A program made the translations under genes and the position numbers. Shown one piece after another: positions 7,439 through 17,000 of a stretch of 64,000 bases of DNA. The notes beneath the pieces were generated by a model. It saw nothing but the letters and a program-made list of their open reading frames with translations. It searched no databases and was not told the DNA's origin. Numbering within the stretch: the stretch's first letter is position 1; every line of letters starts with the position of its first letter. The DNA lies in NCBI GenBank assembly GCA_964474695.1, contig CAYYTK010000004.1:124001-188000 (forward strand). The letters run 5' to 3'. Source of the DNA: DAOUBP01 sp964474695. Lineage in GTDB: Bacteria; Chloroflexota; Anaerolineae; CG2-30-64-16.

Positions 7439-8302
7439 ATGAGCCTGAAGACCGGCGAACCGCTTGTGGCCATTGCCCCTGGTGCAGGCGACCTGCCCAA
7501 ACTGACCCTTGTTGCCCCTGACGGCGCGAGGGCGGAGATTTACCTCTACGGAGCGCACGTGACGTCGTGGGCGCCGGCGGGCGGCCGGGAACGCCTGTTC
7601 ATGAGCCGGAAGTCCGCATTCCGGGCCGGGTCGCCGATTCGCGGCGGCATCCCGGTGGTGTTCCCGCAGTTCGGCGGTGGAGGGCCGCTGCCCTTGCACG
7701 GGTTGGTGCGCTTGATGTCGTGGGAGTTCGTCAGCGCGGATGTCGTCGGGAAAGGCGCCACCGCAACCTTGCGCGTGCGCGACACCGAGGAGAGCCGGCG
7801 CCAATGGCCGTTCAGCTTCCAGGCTGAGCTGTCCATCACGATCGGCGGAGATCAGTTCGAGGTGACGCTGGCCGTGACCAACACCGGCGCCGAAACGTTC
7901 GCCTTCACCTCCTCGTTCCATACCTATCTGGCCATCGAGAATCTTGCCTCTACATGCGTCACGGGATTGGAGGACCTGCGCTATCGCGATGCCGCAGCAG
8001 GCGGCATCGAGGTGCAGGAGACTTCGCCGCAGGTGGACTTCACGGGCGAAGTGAACCGGATCTATTTCGACGCGCCGGTCGAAGCGCGCATGATCGAGGC
8101 AGGCCGGACAACGATCATTCGCAAGGCCGGCTTCAACGATACCGTGGTGTGGAATCCCGCCGCAGCAAAATGCGCGGCCATGGCCGACCTGGAGCCAGAC
8201 GACTTCAAGCGGTTCATCTGTGTCGAGGCAGCGATCGTCGGGGCGCCGGCCCACCTGGCGCCGGGCATCCGCTGGGAAGGCACGCAGACGATCGTGGCAT
8301 GA
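7439..8302 (+). CDS. D-hexose-6-phosphate mutarotase (YeaD-like), copy 1
   Basis: 287 aa from an ATG preceded by AAGGAG. Aldose-1-epimerase-superfamily beta-sandwich: GAHVTSW, RGGIPVVFPQFG, LPLHGLVRLMSWEF (the catalytic-site His near residue 90), TSSFHTYLAI (second His) and DLEPDDFKRFICVEAA with the C-terminal Glu. Such enzymes interconvert alpha and beta anomers of glucose-6-phosphate and related sugars in the cytoplasm. The next gene is a same-length paralogue, so this is a tandem duplication. One residue differs at a conserved place (GLVR here, GFAR in copy 2). Confidence 0.85.
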   Translation: MSLKTGEPLVAIAPGAGDLPKLTLVAPDGARAEIYLYGAHVTSWAPAGGRERLFMSRKSAFRAGSPIRGGIPVVFPQFGGGGPLPLHGLVRLMSWEFVSADVVGKGATATLRVRDTEESRRQWPFSFQAELSITIGGDQFEVTLAVTNTGAETFAFTSSFHTYLAIENLASTCVTGLEDLRYRDAAAGGIEVQETSPQVDFTGEVNRIYFDAPVEARMIEAGRTTIIRKAGFNDTVVWNPAAAKCAAMADLEPDDFKRFICVEAAIVGAPAHLAPGIRWEGTQTIVA

Positions 8303-8303
8303 G

Positions 8304-8403
8304 GTAGGGGCGGGTTTTTCCGCATCGGCGGAACGTTTGCCGGTGTTCCTGCCTCCTTCATACCAGGCAGACTTGCGTTAACCACGGAAAACCCGCCCCT
8401 ACG
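8304..8403. repeat. GTAGGGGCGGGTTTT inverted repeat element
   Basis: About 100 bp bounded by inverted arms GTAGGGGCGGGTTTTTCCG and its near-complement ending in AACCCGCCCCTAC. It begins one base after the stop of mutarotase copy 1. The same arms occur at 25747-25813, 26004-26128 and, partly, 1242-1260 and 14304-14331. Confidence 0.85.
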
Positions 8404-8429
8404 ATGTTTCACGATCAAAGGTGGCCCAT

Positions 8430-9293
8430 ATGAATCCTCCAACCACGGAACCACTGGTTGCCATCACCCCAGGCGCGGGCGATCTGCCTAAGCTGACACT
8501 CGACGCCCCTGACGCCGCGCGGGCCGAGATCTATCTCCACGGCGCGCACGTAACGTCGTGGGTTCCGGCCGGCGGCGAGGAGCGCCTGTTCCTGAGCCGA
8601 AAGGCGGAATACCGGCCGGCCGCGGCGATCCGCGGCGGCGTGCCGGTCTGCTTCCCGCAGTTCTCGGGGCTGGGGTCGCTGCCGGCGCACGGCTTTGCCC
8701 GCGTATCGTCGTGGGAGTTCGCCGCGGCGGCGGTTGCCGGGACGGGCGCAAGTGTCACCTTACGCCTGCGCGACACCGAGGCCACCCGCAGCCTGTGGCC
8801 GCATGCGTTCCTGGCCGAGCTGACCGCGGCGATCGGCGGGAGCCAGTTGGCCATCACGCTCGCCGTCACCAACACGGGCGCAGCGCCGTTCACCTTCACG
8901 GCCGCGCTGCACACCTACCTGGCGGTCGCCGACATTGCGGCCGCCACGGTCGAGGGCCTGGCGGGGCTGCGATACCTCGACAAAGCAGGGGGCGGGATCG
9001 AGAAACGCCAGGACGCCCCACAGGCCGGCTTCAGCGGTGAGGTGGATGCGGTCTACTACGACGCGCCGGCCGAAGTGCGCCTGGTCGAGCCTGGTCGAGT
9101 GACCATCGTGCGCTCAGCGGGCTTCACCGATGTCGTGGTGTGGAACCCGGGCGCGACGAACTGCGCACGCATGCGCGACCTGGAACCGGACGATTATCGA
9201 CGGTTCGCTTGTGTCGAGGCGGCCCAGGTCGGCGCGCCGGCCCACCTGGCGCCGGGCGAGCGCTGGGAGGGGATGCAGACGCTGACTGCCTGA
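8430..9293 (+). CDS. D-hexose-6-phosphate mutarotase (YeaD-like), copy 2
   Basis: 287 aa, colinear with the preceding gene along its whole length (EPLVAI.PGAGDLPKLTL, GAHVTSW, RGGVPVCFPQFSGLG, LPAHGFARVSSWEF, AALHTYLAV, ARMRDLEPDDYRRFACVEAA). Both catalytic histidines and the C-terminal Glu are kept, so both copies look active. The ATG at 8430 follows AAAGGTGG; a GTG at 8421 lies inside that ribosome site. The stop is followed immediately, in the same frame, by a PIN-domain remnant. Confidence 0.85.
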   Translation: MNPPTTEPLVAITPGAGDLPKLTLDAPDAARAEIYLHGAHVTSWVPAGGEERLFLSRKAEYRPAAAIRGGVPVCFPQFSGLGSLPAHGFARVSSWEFAAAAVAGTGASVTLRLRDTEATRSLWPHAFLAELTAAIGGSQLAITLAVTNTGAAPFTFTAALHTYLAVADIAAATVEGLAGLRYLDKAGGGIEKRQDAPQAGFSGEVDAVYYDAPAEVRLVEPGRVTIVRSAGFTDVVVWNPGATNCARMRDLEPDDYRRFACVEAAQVGAPAHLAPGERWEGMQTLTA

Positions 9294-9314
9294 ACGGTCA
9301 GCACTAGCAGCTCT

Positions 9315-9509
9315 ACTAGAATCGTACGTGTCGATGCTTTTATCGAGGAGTTGGCCTGGCAGATGTTCACGCGGTATGATGACAAGGCTGTGGGCATGGT
9401 AGACTGCACGAGCTTCGCCATTATGGAGCAACTTCGCCTCACCGAAGCATTTACGTTCGACAGACATTTCAAGCAGGTTGGATTTCAAACACTTCCCAGA
9501 CTGAAGTGA
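9315..9509 (+). pseudogene. PIN-domain (VapC-like) toxin remnant
   Basis: The frame with no proper start reads ...RVDAFIEELAWQMF then DDKAVGMVDCTSFAIMEQ, then LTEAFTFDRHFKQVGFQTL and a TGA. This is the C-terminal half of a PIN-domain ribonuclease (D-K-x5-D-C-x-S-F-x-x-M and T-F-D-x-H-F), with two acidic residues of the active site. The N-terminal half with the first catalytic Asp is missing and no antitoxin is seen. It lies in frame after the mutarotase stop, and its end overlaps the ribosome site of the next gene. Confidence 0.7.
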
Positions 9510-9517
9510 GGGTATCA

Positions 9518-9916
9518 ATGACCGATCGTAAAATCCGAGTGCTCGTTGCCAAGCCCGGTCTTGACGGGCACGATCGTGGCGCGAAGGTGGTTGCCCGCGC
9601 GCTGCGTGACGCCGGCATGGAAGTGATCTATACCGGGATTCGCCAGACGCCGGAGATGATTGTCGAGGCCGCGCTGCAGGAAGATGTGGATGTGGTGGGT
9701 TTGTCCATCCTCTCCGGCGCGCATATGGCCCTGTGCCCGCGCGTGGTCGAGCTGCTGCGCACCCAGGGCATGGATGACGTCGTAGTATTAGTGGGCGGCA
9801 TCATCCCCGACAGTGACATGGAGCCGCTCAAGAGGCTGGGGGTCAAAGGCGTCTTCGGTCCCGGCACGAACACGAGCGACATTGTCGCGTTTATTCGAGA
9901 GCAAACGGCGCTATAG
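9518..9916 (+). CDS. Methylmalonyl-CoA mutase, B12-binding subunit
   Basis: 133 aa comprising only the cobalamin-binding Rossmann-like domain: KPGLDGHDRGAKVVARALRD contains the D-x-H-x-x-G motif whose His is the lower cobalt ligand, followed by VVGLSILSGAHM and VLVGGIIP. In the two-subunit mutases of many anaerobes this chain pairs with a separate catalytic TIM-barrel chain to interconvert succinyl-CoA and (R)-methylmalonyl-CoA. The large chain is not in the window. The ATG follows GAGGG by 5 nt; meaB begins a few bases after the stop, supporting the assignment. Confidence 0.88.
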   Translation: MTDRKIRVLVAKPGLDGHDRGAKVVARALRDAGMEVIYTGIRQTPEMIVEAALQEDVDVVGLSILSGAHMALCPRVVELLRTQGMDDVVVLVGGIIPDSDMEPLKRLGVKGVFGPGTNTSDIVAFIREQTAL

Positions 9917-9919
9917 GTT

Positions 9920-10960
9920 TTGCGGGTGCCCATCTCCCAATCGTCCGAATCCCTGGCGACACGACTGCTCGCCGGCAGCCGCCGTGCCGTGGCCCAAGCC
10001 ATCTCCCGGGTGGAGAATGATGGGCCGGAGGCGCACGCGCTATTGTCTGCGCTCTACCCGCACACCGGCCGCAGCTATGTGATCGGCATCACCGGTGCAC
10101 CGGGCACGGGCAAATCGACGTTGGTGAACGCGCTGGCCAAGTCCTACCGGGCGGCCGGCAGTACAGTGGGCGTGATCGCCGTCGATCCGACCAGCCCGTT
10201 TTCCGGTGGCGCGCTGCTGGGCGACCGGGTGCGCATGTATGATCTGGCAGGCGACCCCGGCATTTTCATACGCAGCATGGCAACGCGCGGCAGCCTGGGC
10301 GGCCTGGCGCGTGCCACCGCTGACGCGATATCGGTGTTGGACGCGGCCGGCTTCGAACGCATCCTGGTGGAAACCGTGGGCGTTGGCCAGGCCGAGATCG
10401 ACATCGCCAGCGCGGCCCATACCACGATCGTCGTCGAAGCTCCCGGCCTGGGCGACGAAGTACAGGCGCTCAAGGCCGGCGTCATGGAAATCGCGGACTT
10501 GTTCGCCGTCAATAAAGCCGATCGCGAAGGCGCTGACCGCACCGTCATGGCGCTTCAGATGATGTTAAGTCATCCCAACCCTGGGCAGCACGTTCACATG
10601 GGGCCGTCCCAATCGGCCGATCACCACGGCGCAGAACTTCTGGATGGTCAAGCCAAACCCGGCGCGCAAGGGGACGGCGCCTGGCTGCCGCCCATCATCA
10701 AGACGATCGCGCCGCGCGGAGAGGGAGTTGAAGGATTACGCGAGTGGGTGGAAGCACACCGCTCCTATCTGCATGACACCGGGCAACTCGCCCGCCGGGA
10801 GGCGGCGCGCGCGGCCGCGGCGCTCGACCACATCCTGGCTGAACGCCTGATGGCCGCACTGCTGGCACGTCTGCCGGCCGGGCAGCTCGACCGAACGATC
10901 GACGCGATCGCCCGGCGCACCACAGATCCCTACAGCGCGGCGGATTTACTGCTCACATAA
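9920..10960 (+). CDS. meaB: MeaB/ArgK-family GTPase, mutase chaperone
   Basis: About 346 aa. P-loop GITGAPGTGKSTLVNAL near residue 55, DPTSPFSGGALLGDRVRM (switch region), VETVGVGQ (DxxG-like, catalytic Glu region) and VNKADREGADRT (NKxD). G3E-family GTPase that protects and reloads cobalamin in methylmalonyl-CoA mutase. A hydrophilic stretch of about 35 residues (PNPGQHVHMGPSQSADHHG) lies between NKAD and the usual PPIIKTIAPRGEGV. The start is either TTG 9920 or GTG 9926; GTG has AGG at better spacing. Operon with the B12 subunit. Confidence 0.9.
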   Translation: MRVPISQSSESLATRLLAGSRRAVAQAISRVENDGPEAHALLSALYPHTGRSYVIGITGAPGTGKSTLVNALAKSYRAAGSTVGVIAVDPTSPFSGGALLGDRVRMYDLAGDPGIFIRSMATRGSLGGLARATADAISVLDAAGFERILVETVGVGQAEIDIASAAHTTIVVEAPGLGDEVQALKAGVMEIADLFAVNKADREGADRTVMALQMMLSHPNPGQHVHMGPSQSADHHGAELLDGQAKPGAQGDGAWLPPIIKTIAPRGEGVEGLREWVEAHRSYLHDTGQLARREAARAAAALDHILAERLMAALLARLPAGQLDRTIDAIARRTTDPYSAADLLLT

Positions 10961-10996
10961 GACCACGAATGGTCCAACGGAAAGGAAACGCCGAAC

Positions 10997-12073
10997 ATGA
11001 AGTATCTCAATCTGCTCTTGATCTTCGCACCGGTCGCCATCATCGGCAGCTTCATCGATGGTTTCTCTCCGACGCTGTTATTCATTGCATCGTCGCTGGC
11101 CGTCATCCCTACCGCCGGTCTCCTGGGCCAGGCAACCGAGGAGCTGGCCGCACACACCGGGCCGCGCATCGGAGGGCTGCTCAACGCCACCCTGGGCAAC
11201 GCAGCCGAGCTCATCATCACGCTGTTCGCCATTCGCGCCGGCCTGCTGGACCTGGTCAAAGCTTCGATCACCGGCTCGATCCTGGGCAATGTGCTGCTGG
11301 TGCTGGGTTTTTCCGTGCTGTTAGGCGGCATGAAAAACGGCGTGCAGCGGTTTGATCGCCGGCACGCCAGCGTCAACGCCACGCAACTGATCCTGGCCGT
11401 CCTCGCATTGATCATCCCTTCGCTCTTCTTCTTTGCCCACACCGAGACCCAGGGCCCGGTCGAGTCATTGAGTCTGGGCACGGCCATCGCGATGCTGATC
11501 ATCTATATGTTAGGGCTGCTGTTCACTTTCCGCGGGCCAAAAGACCACGACATACCGGGCGCGCCCGAGCCGGCGCTCGCCAAAGAGACCCAGGCCGAGC
11601 ACCACGGCGGCTGGCCGCTGTGGCGCTCCCTCGTCACCCTGCTGCTGGCGACCGGCCTCATCGCCTGGCTGAGCGAAATCCTGGTCGGCGCCGTCGAGCA
11701 CACGACCGAGGCGCTCGGCCTGTCGGAGTTCTTCATCGGCATCATCGTCGTGCCGTTGGTGGGCAATGTGGCCGAGCATGCCGTGGCGGTGCAGGCAGCC
11801 TGGAAGAACAAGATGGAGCTCAGCCTGGGGGTGTCGCTCGGCTCCAGCTTACAGATCGCGCTCTTCGTTGCGCCGGTGCTCGTCTTCATCAGCCTGCTGA
11901 TGGGGCACCCGCTGACCCTGGTGTTCAACCAGTTCGAGATCATCGCCATGTTCGGCGGCATCCTGATCGCCGCGATGGTGGCACAGGACGGCGAATCGAA
12001 CTGGCTGGAAGGCGCGCAACTGCTGGCCGTGTACGTCATCCTGGCGTTAGCATTCTTTTTCGTGCGCGTCTGA
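10997..12073 (+). CDS. cax: Ca2+/H+ antiporter (CAX family)
   Basis: 358 aa, about eleven hydrophobic helices in two homologous halves. The two CAX signature repeats are present: LNATLGNAAELIITLFAIR with SILGNVLLVLG in the first half, and GNVAEHAVAVQAAWKNKMEL with GVSLGSSLQIALFVAP in the second; the two GN(A/V)AE glutamates are the ion-binding residues in known structures. A short acidic/His loop joins the halves (PEPALAKETQAEHHGG). The family exports Ca2+ in exchange for protons at the cytoplasmic membrane. A GGAAA-type weak ribosome site precedes the ATG. Confidence 0.92.
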   Translation: MKYLNLLLIFAPVAIIGSFIDGFSPTLLFIASSLAVIPTAGLLGQATEELAAHTGPRIGGLLNATLGNAAELIITLFAIRAGLLDLVKASITGSILGNVLLVLGFSVLLGGMKNGVQRFDRRHASVNATQLILAVLALIIPSLFFFAHTETQGPVESLSLGTAIAMLIIYMLGLLFTFRGPKDHDIPGAPEPALAKETQAEHHGGWPLWRSLVTLLLATGLIAWLSEILVGAVEHTTEALGLSEFFIGIIVVPLVGNVAEHAVAVQAAWKNKMELSLGVSLGSSLQIALFVAPVLVFISLLMGHPLTLVFNQFEIIAMFGGILIAAMVAQDGESNWLEGAQLLAVYVILALAFFFVRV

Positions 12074-12076
12074 ACG

Positions 12077-12107
12077 GAAACCGGGTTTCTCATAGAAACC
12101 CGGTTTC
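12077..12107. repeat. Perfect 31-bp palindrome, AAACCGGGTTT family
   Basis: A 14-bp arm GAAACCGGGTTTCT, loop CAT and the exact complementary arm, starting 4 nt after the cax stop. It probably also acts as a terminator between cax and xseA. Confidence 0.85.
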
Positions 12108-12134
12108 TGCCTACGATCGACGGGGAGCTGGTCC

Positions 12135-13358
12135 ATGCCACCCAGCACTGTCTTGAGCATCTCCCAGGTTACTGCCTACATCAAGTCCCTCTTCATGTCG
12201 GACGAGCTGCTGGACGACGTCTGGCTGTCGGGCGAGGTTTCAGGCTTCCTCCAGGCCAGCTCCGGTCACTGCTATTTCACCCTGAAAGATGCGGGCGCGG
12301 TGCTGAAGGCCGTGATCTGGCGCACCCAGGCCAGCCGCATGGCGCTGCCGCGCAACGGCGACCAGGTGATCGCCCACGGCAATGTCTCGATCTACGAACA
12401 GGGTGGCGCGTATCAGTTTTACGTCGACCGAATCGAGTCAACCGGGACCGGCCGGCTCTGGCTGGAGTTCGAACGGCTGCGGGCACGGCTGGAGGCCGAA
12501 GGGCTGTTCGACCCCGCCCGGAAGCGCCCCATCCCTGCACGACCGCGCCGCCTCGGCATCGTGACTTCGGCAACCGCGGCCGCGCTGCGGGACATCCTGC
12601 GCACCGTCGCGGCCCGCTACCCCCTGATCGACGTGATCCTCGCGCCGGCAACGGTCCAGGGGGACCAGGCGCCGCCAACCATCGTTGCCGCCCTGACCGC
12701 CCTGAATCGCTGGTCGGCCGAACGGGAGCCGCTGGATGCCATCATCCTGGCGCGTGGGGGCGGTGCGATCGAGGAGCTGTGGGCGTTCAACGATGAGCGC
12801 GTGGCGCGAGCCATCGTCGCATCCGCCGTGCCCGTGATCACCGGCGTGGGGCATGAAACCGACTTCACCATCGCCGATTTCGCGGCCGATCTGCGTGCGC
12901 CTACCCCCACCGGTGCGGCAGCGGCCGCAACACCTGACGCACGGCAGTTGCGCGCGGCCGTGGCAGCCCTGGACGACGCCGCCCGCCGAAACCTCACCGA
13001 GCGTCTCGCAGCAGCGCACACCGATTTGGGTCACCTGGCCGCGCGCACCGCCCGAGTCTCGCCCGACCGGCAGTTAGCCCAAGCGCGCCAGCGCGTCGAC
13101 GACCTGAGCCGCCGAGCGTTCCTGGCGCTGACCCATCGCTTGCGCAGCCACCGGGATCGCCTGGCCGGCGTCCGCCTGCACCTGGCTGCGCTCGACCCGA
13201 CCTCCGTCCTGGCCCGCGGGTACGCCATTGTCAGCAAGCCGGACGGCGCCGGCAGTGGCCGCGTGGTCAGCTCAACCGCCCAAGTGGCGGCGAATGACGT
13301 CATCACGGTGCGTGTCGCCGATGGACAGTTCGGTGCAGTCGTAACGCATGATGCATAG
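12135..13358 (+). CDS. xseA: Exodeoxyribonuclease VII large subunit
   Basis: 407 aa, usual length. It has an N-terminal OB-fold (SQVTAYIKSLFMSDELLDDVWLSGEV..., HCYFTLKDAGAVLKAVIW), a central catalytic domain (PRRLGIVTSATAAALRDIL, ILARGGGAIEELWAFNDERVARA, ITGVGHETDFTIADFAADLRAPTPTGAAA) and a coiled-coil C-terminus ending ARGYAIVSKPDG. It cuts single-stranded DNA from either end to oligonucleotides, together with XseB. The small subunit gene follows after 10 nt. Confidence 0.95.
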   Translation: MPPSTVLSISQVTAYIKSLFMSDELLDDVWLSGEVSGFLQASSGHCYFTLKDAGAVLKAVIWRTQASRMALPRNGDQVIAHGNVSIYEQGGAYQFYVDRIESTGTGRLWLEFERLRARLEAEGLFDPARKRPIPARPRRLGIVTSATAAALRDILRTVAARYPLIDVILAPATVQGDQAPPTIVAALTALNRWSAEREPLDAIILARGGGAIEELWAFNDERVARAIVASAVPVITGVGHETDFTIADFAADLRAPTPTGAAAAATPDARQLRAAVAALDDAARRNLTERLAAAHTDLGHLAARTARVSPDRQLAQARQRVDDLSRRAFLALTHRLRSHRDRLAGVRLHLAALDPTSVLARGYAIVSKPDGAGSGRVVSSTAQVAANDVITVRVADGQFGAVVTHDA

Positions 13359-13368
13359 CGAGGGACCC

Positions 13369-13620
13369 ATGCCCGACGAAAAGTCGTTTGAAGACCTCTA
13401 CCATGAGCTTGAGGAGACCGTCCGCAAGCTCGAAGCCGGCGACTTGCCGCTGGCCGAATCGTTGGCGTTGTTCGAGCGGAGCACAAAACTGGCAGAGCAG
13501 TGCAACGCGCTGTTGGATGGCGCCGAGCTGCGCGTGCGCCAGTTGATTGTGCGGCCCAACGACGCGGACAGCCATTCCGAACAGGAAACTCAACCCTTCG
13601 AAAACTGGCAAGACAGATGA
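13369..13620 (+). CDS. xseB: Exodeoxyribonuclease VII small subunit
   Basis: 83 aa. SFEDLYHELEETVRKLEAGDLPLAESLALFERSTKLAEQCNALLDGAELRV is the complete conserved helical core of XseB, which binds the XseA coiled coil. The ATG at 13369 has GAGGGA 4 nt upstream; an earlier ATG at 13348 overlaps the xseA end. Its TGA overlaps the next ATG (ATGA), so the downstream DUF212 gene is translationally coupled. Confidence 0.93.
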   Translation: MPDEKSFEDLYHELEETVRKLEAGDLPLAESLALFERSTKLAEQCNALLDGAELRVRQLIVRPNDADSHSEQETQPFENWQDR

Positions 13621-14075
13621 ACGTCTTCCTCCGGGATCTGAACGATCTGCTGGGCAACCGCACGCTGTGGGTAGCGCTGGCGGCCATGTTCGGCGTGCAG
13701 CTCTGGAAGTTTTTCTCGCCGCTGATCTTCCAGCACCAGTTTGTGCCGAGCCGGTTATGGGAGACGGGGGGGATGCCCAGCTCGCACAGCGCACTGGTGA
13801 CCGCATTGGCTGCCAGTGTGGGCATAAATTCGGGGTTCGGTTCGCCCATGTTTGCGGTTGCGATTGTCCTGGCCGTAGTCGTCATGTATGACGCGGCAGG
13901 CATCCGCCAGGCGGCAGGCAAACAGGCGCAAAAGATCAACCGCATCGTGGAAGAGCTCTTGAGCGGACATCCATTGAACGAGGAGCAACTGCGCGAGCTG
14001 TTGGGGCATACGCCGCTGCAAGTCATCGTGGGCGCCATCATCGGAGCGTTAGCCGGATGGCTGTTGAACCTCTGA
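13617..14075 (+). CDS. Divergent PAP2-family (DUF212) membrane protein
   Basis: 152 aa. VPSRLWETGGMPSSHSALVTALAASVG carries the conserved GGMPSSHSA of the DUF212 group, and VVMYDAAGIRQAAGKQAQ the DAxGxR motif; four hydrophobic helices. The group is distantly related to PAP2 phosphatases but its substrate is unknown. The start overlaps the xseB stop. Length is typical. Confidence 0.88.
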   Translation: MNVFLRDLNDLLGNRTLWVALAAMFGVQLWKFFSPLIFQHQFVPSRLWETGGMPSSHSALVTALAASVGINSGFGSPMFAVAIVLAVVVMYDAAGIRQAAGKQAQKINRIVEELLSGHPLNEEQLRELLGHTPLQVIVGAIIGALAGWLLNL

Positions 14076-14099
14076 TTCTGCCAGGGATATGATTGAGCC

Positions 14100-17000
14100 A
14101 TGACCGATGCACTCAGCCTCTTCACGCGCGCGGTGCGCATCTGGTTCGAGGAGACGTTCGGTGAGCCAACGCCGCCCCAGGCACAAGGCTGGCCCGCCAT
14201 CCAGCGCGGGGAGCACACCCTGATCCTGGCGCCCACCGGCTCGGGCAAGACGCTGACCGCATTCCTCTGGGCGATCGACGAGATTTATCGGGAAACAAGC
14301 GACGTAGGGGCGGGGTTCCCCCGCCCTTCGCCGCCATCAACCACCCCCGGCATCCGCCTGGTCTACATCTCCCCGCTCAAGGCGCTGAACAACGATATCG
14401 AGCGTAACCTGCGCGCCCCCCTGGCCGGCATCCGAGCCGTGGCAGCTCGGCTGGGGCAGGCGCTGCCGCCGCTGCGGCGATCTCCGATCGTGGCCGTCCG
14501 CACCGGCGACACGCCGGCATCCGCGCGGGCCGCCATGCTCAAGCAGCCGCCACACATCCTGATCACCACGCCCGAATCGTTCTACCTGATGCTGACCAGC
14601 CCGCGCGCCCGCGAGTTATTTCGCCCGGTTCGCACCGTCGTCGTGGATGAAATCCACACGCTGTGCGGCGACAAGCGTGGGGTGCATCTCTCCCTCAGCC
14701 TGGAGCGGCTGGAACGCCTGGCCGGCCGGCAAGTCCAGCGCGTCGGCCTCTCAGCCACCGTCCGGCCCCTGGAAGAGGCGGCGCGGTTCCTGGGCGGGCA
14801 GACGGGGCGAATCAGCGAATCAGCGAATGGCGAATCAGCGAATGGCGAATCACGCACCACGAACCGCGCACCAGGATACACGGATGCGCTGATCCCCCGT
14901 CCCGTGACCATTATCGACGCCGGCTATCGCAAACCGCTGGATATCCAGGTGGTCACGCCGGTGGAGGATTTTCACCACCTGCCCGGCGATACGATCTGGC
15001 CCACCCTCATCCCTCAAGTGCTGGGCGACGTGATGCGCCACAGGAGCACGCTGATCTTCTGCAACAACCGCCGCCTGGCCGAGCGCACCGCAGACCGGCT
15101 GAACGCGCAGATCGCGGCCGAACGCTCCGAGGAGGTTCCTCCCGGCAGCACCGAGGCGTTGGCGCCCGGCGGGGTGGCGCTCGATCGGGGCATCTTTGCC
15201 ATCGGGGCCGAGGGGCCCATTCGCGCGCATCACGGCAGCATGGCCAAAGAAGCCCGGCGCCAGATGGAAGAGGACCTGAAGGCCGGCAAGCTGCCCGCGC
15301 TGGTGGGCACCAGCTCGCTGGAGCTGGGCATCGACATCGGCGCGGTGGACCTGGTGGTGCAGGTGCAGTCGCCCAAGAGCGTAGCGCAGGGCTTGCAGCG
15401 GATCGGCCGGTCGGGCCACCTGGTGGGCCAGACCAGCCGCGGCCGCATCTATGCCACCTATCGCGAAGAGATCGACGAGGCCGCCGCGCTGGCCCGGGGC
15501 ATGTTGGACGGGGACGTGGAACCGACTACGACGCCCCGCAACCCCCTCGACGTGCTGGCGCAGCAGATCGTCGCGATGGTCGCCGTGGAGCCGTGGCCGG
15601 TGATGGAGCTGTACGGCCTGGTGCGGCAGGCTTATGCCTACCGCGACCTGCCGCTGGACGCGTTCACCGCGGTGCTGGACATGCTGGCAGGCAAGTACGC
15701 AGGCGCGGGAGGCCAGGGCCGCGCGGCCCTGAGGCCGCGATTGGCCTGGGATCGCGTCAACAACCGGCTCGCGGCGCTGCCCGGCACGCGCCTGCTGGCC
15801 CTTTCCAACGCAGGTACCATCTCCGACACCGGCGCGTACGACGTTTACCTGGCGGACGGCAAGACCAAAGTCGGGCAGCTTGACGAAGAGTTCGTCTTCG
15901 AAACGCGCGCGGGTGACACCTTCCTGCTCGGCAGCAACACCTGGCGCGTGCTGGAAATAGCCGACGATCGCATCCTGGTGGGTGAAGCTGCCGGCGCGCT
16001 GCCGCGCATGCCCTTCTGGCGCGGGGACTACCCCTGGCGGCCCTACGAGTTGGGCGTGCGAATCGGCCGGCTGCGCCGCGAGCTGGCAGACCGGATCCGG
16101 GCCGCAGGCTCGATCGAGGGCCAGCCGGAGCAGGATAACATCATCGCCTGGCTGCGCTGCGAGTACGCGCTGGACGAGAACTCGGCGCGTAACCTGATCG
16201 ATCACGTGAGCCGCCAACTGGATGCGGTGGGCGAGATCGCATCCGATACCACGGTGCTCGTCGAGTCGTTTCAGGATGCACTGGGCGAATCGCGCATGGT
16301 GATCCATTCACCGTTCGGCGGGCGGGTGAACGGCGCGTGGGCGCTGGCCCTCAGCAGCGCGCTGCGCGATCGCGTGGGCATCGAGGTGGAAACGCAGGCC
16401 AACGATGACGGCATCCTGCTGCGTTACCCGGTCACCGGCCGTGAGCCGCCCGTCGATATCGTGGCCGAAATGACCGCCGCGGCCGCGCGCGAGCGGATCT
16501 TGCGCGAGCTGCCGGACTCGGCCTTGTTCGGCGCGCACTTCCGCATGAATGCCGGCCGGGCGCTGCTGCTGCCCAAGGCGCGCGGCCGCAAGCGCACGCC
16601 ATTCTGGCTGCAGCGGCTGCGGGCGCGGGACTTGCTGGCGACCGTGCGCCAGCTTGACGACTTCCCGATCATCGCTGAGACCTACCGTGACTGCTTGCGC
16701 GATGTCCTGGATCTGCCGCACCTGGAACAGATCCTCAACGGAATCGCCAGCGGCGCCATCCGCGTCATCCCGGTCGAGTCAGCGGTGCCATCGCCGGTGG
16801 CGATGGGCCTGCTCTACGCGTTCATCAGCGTCTATATGTACGAATGGGACGCGCCGAAGGCCGAACGGCAGTTGCAGTCGCTCGCCACGCGCGGCGGACT
16901 GTTGGACACCCTGTGGGCTGAAGGCGCCGACAGCGCCCGGCCCGCACTGAAGCCGGAGGCCGCGGCCGAAGTCACGGCACACGCGCAAAAGACCGCCTCT

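Noticed and set aside
14850..16307. Long open frame (485 codons) antisense to lhr
   Set aside because: It mirrors the codon structure of the helicase gene, contains no recognisable motif, and is a GC-rich shadow.
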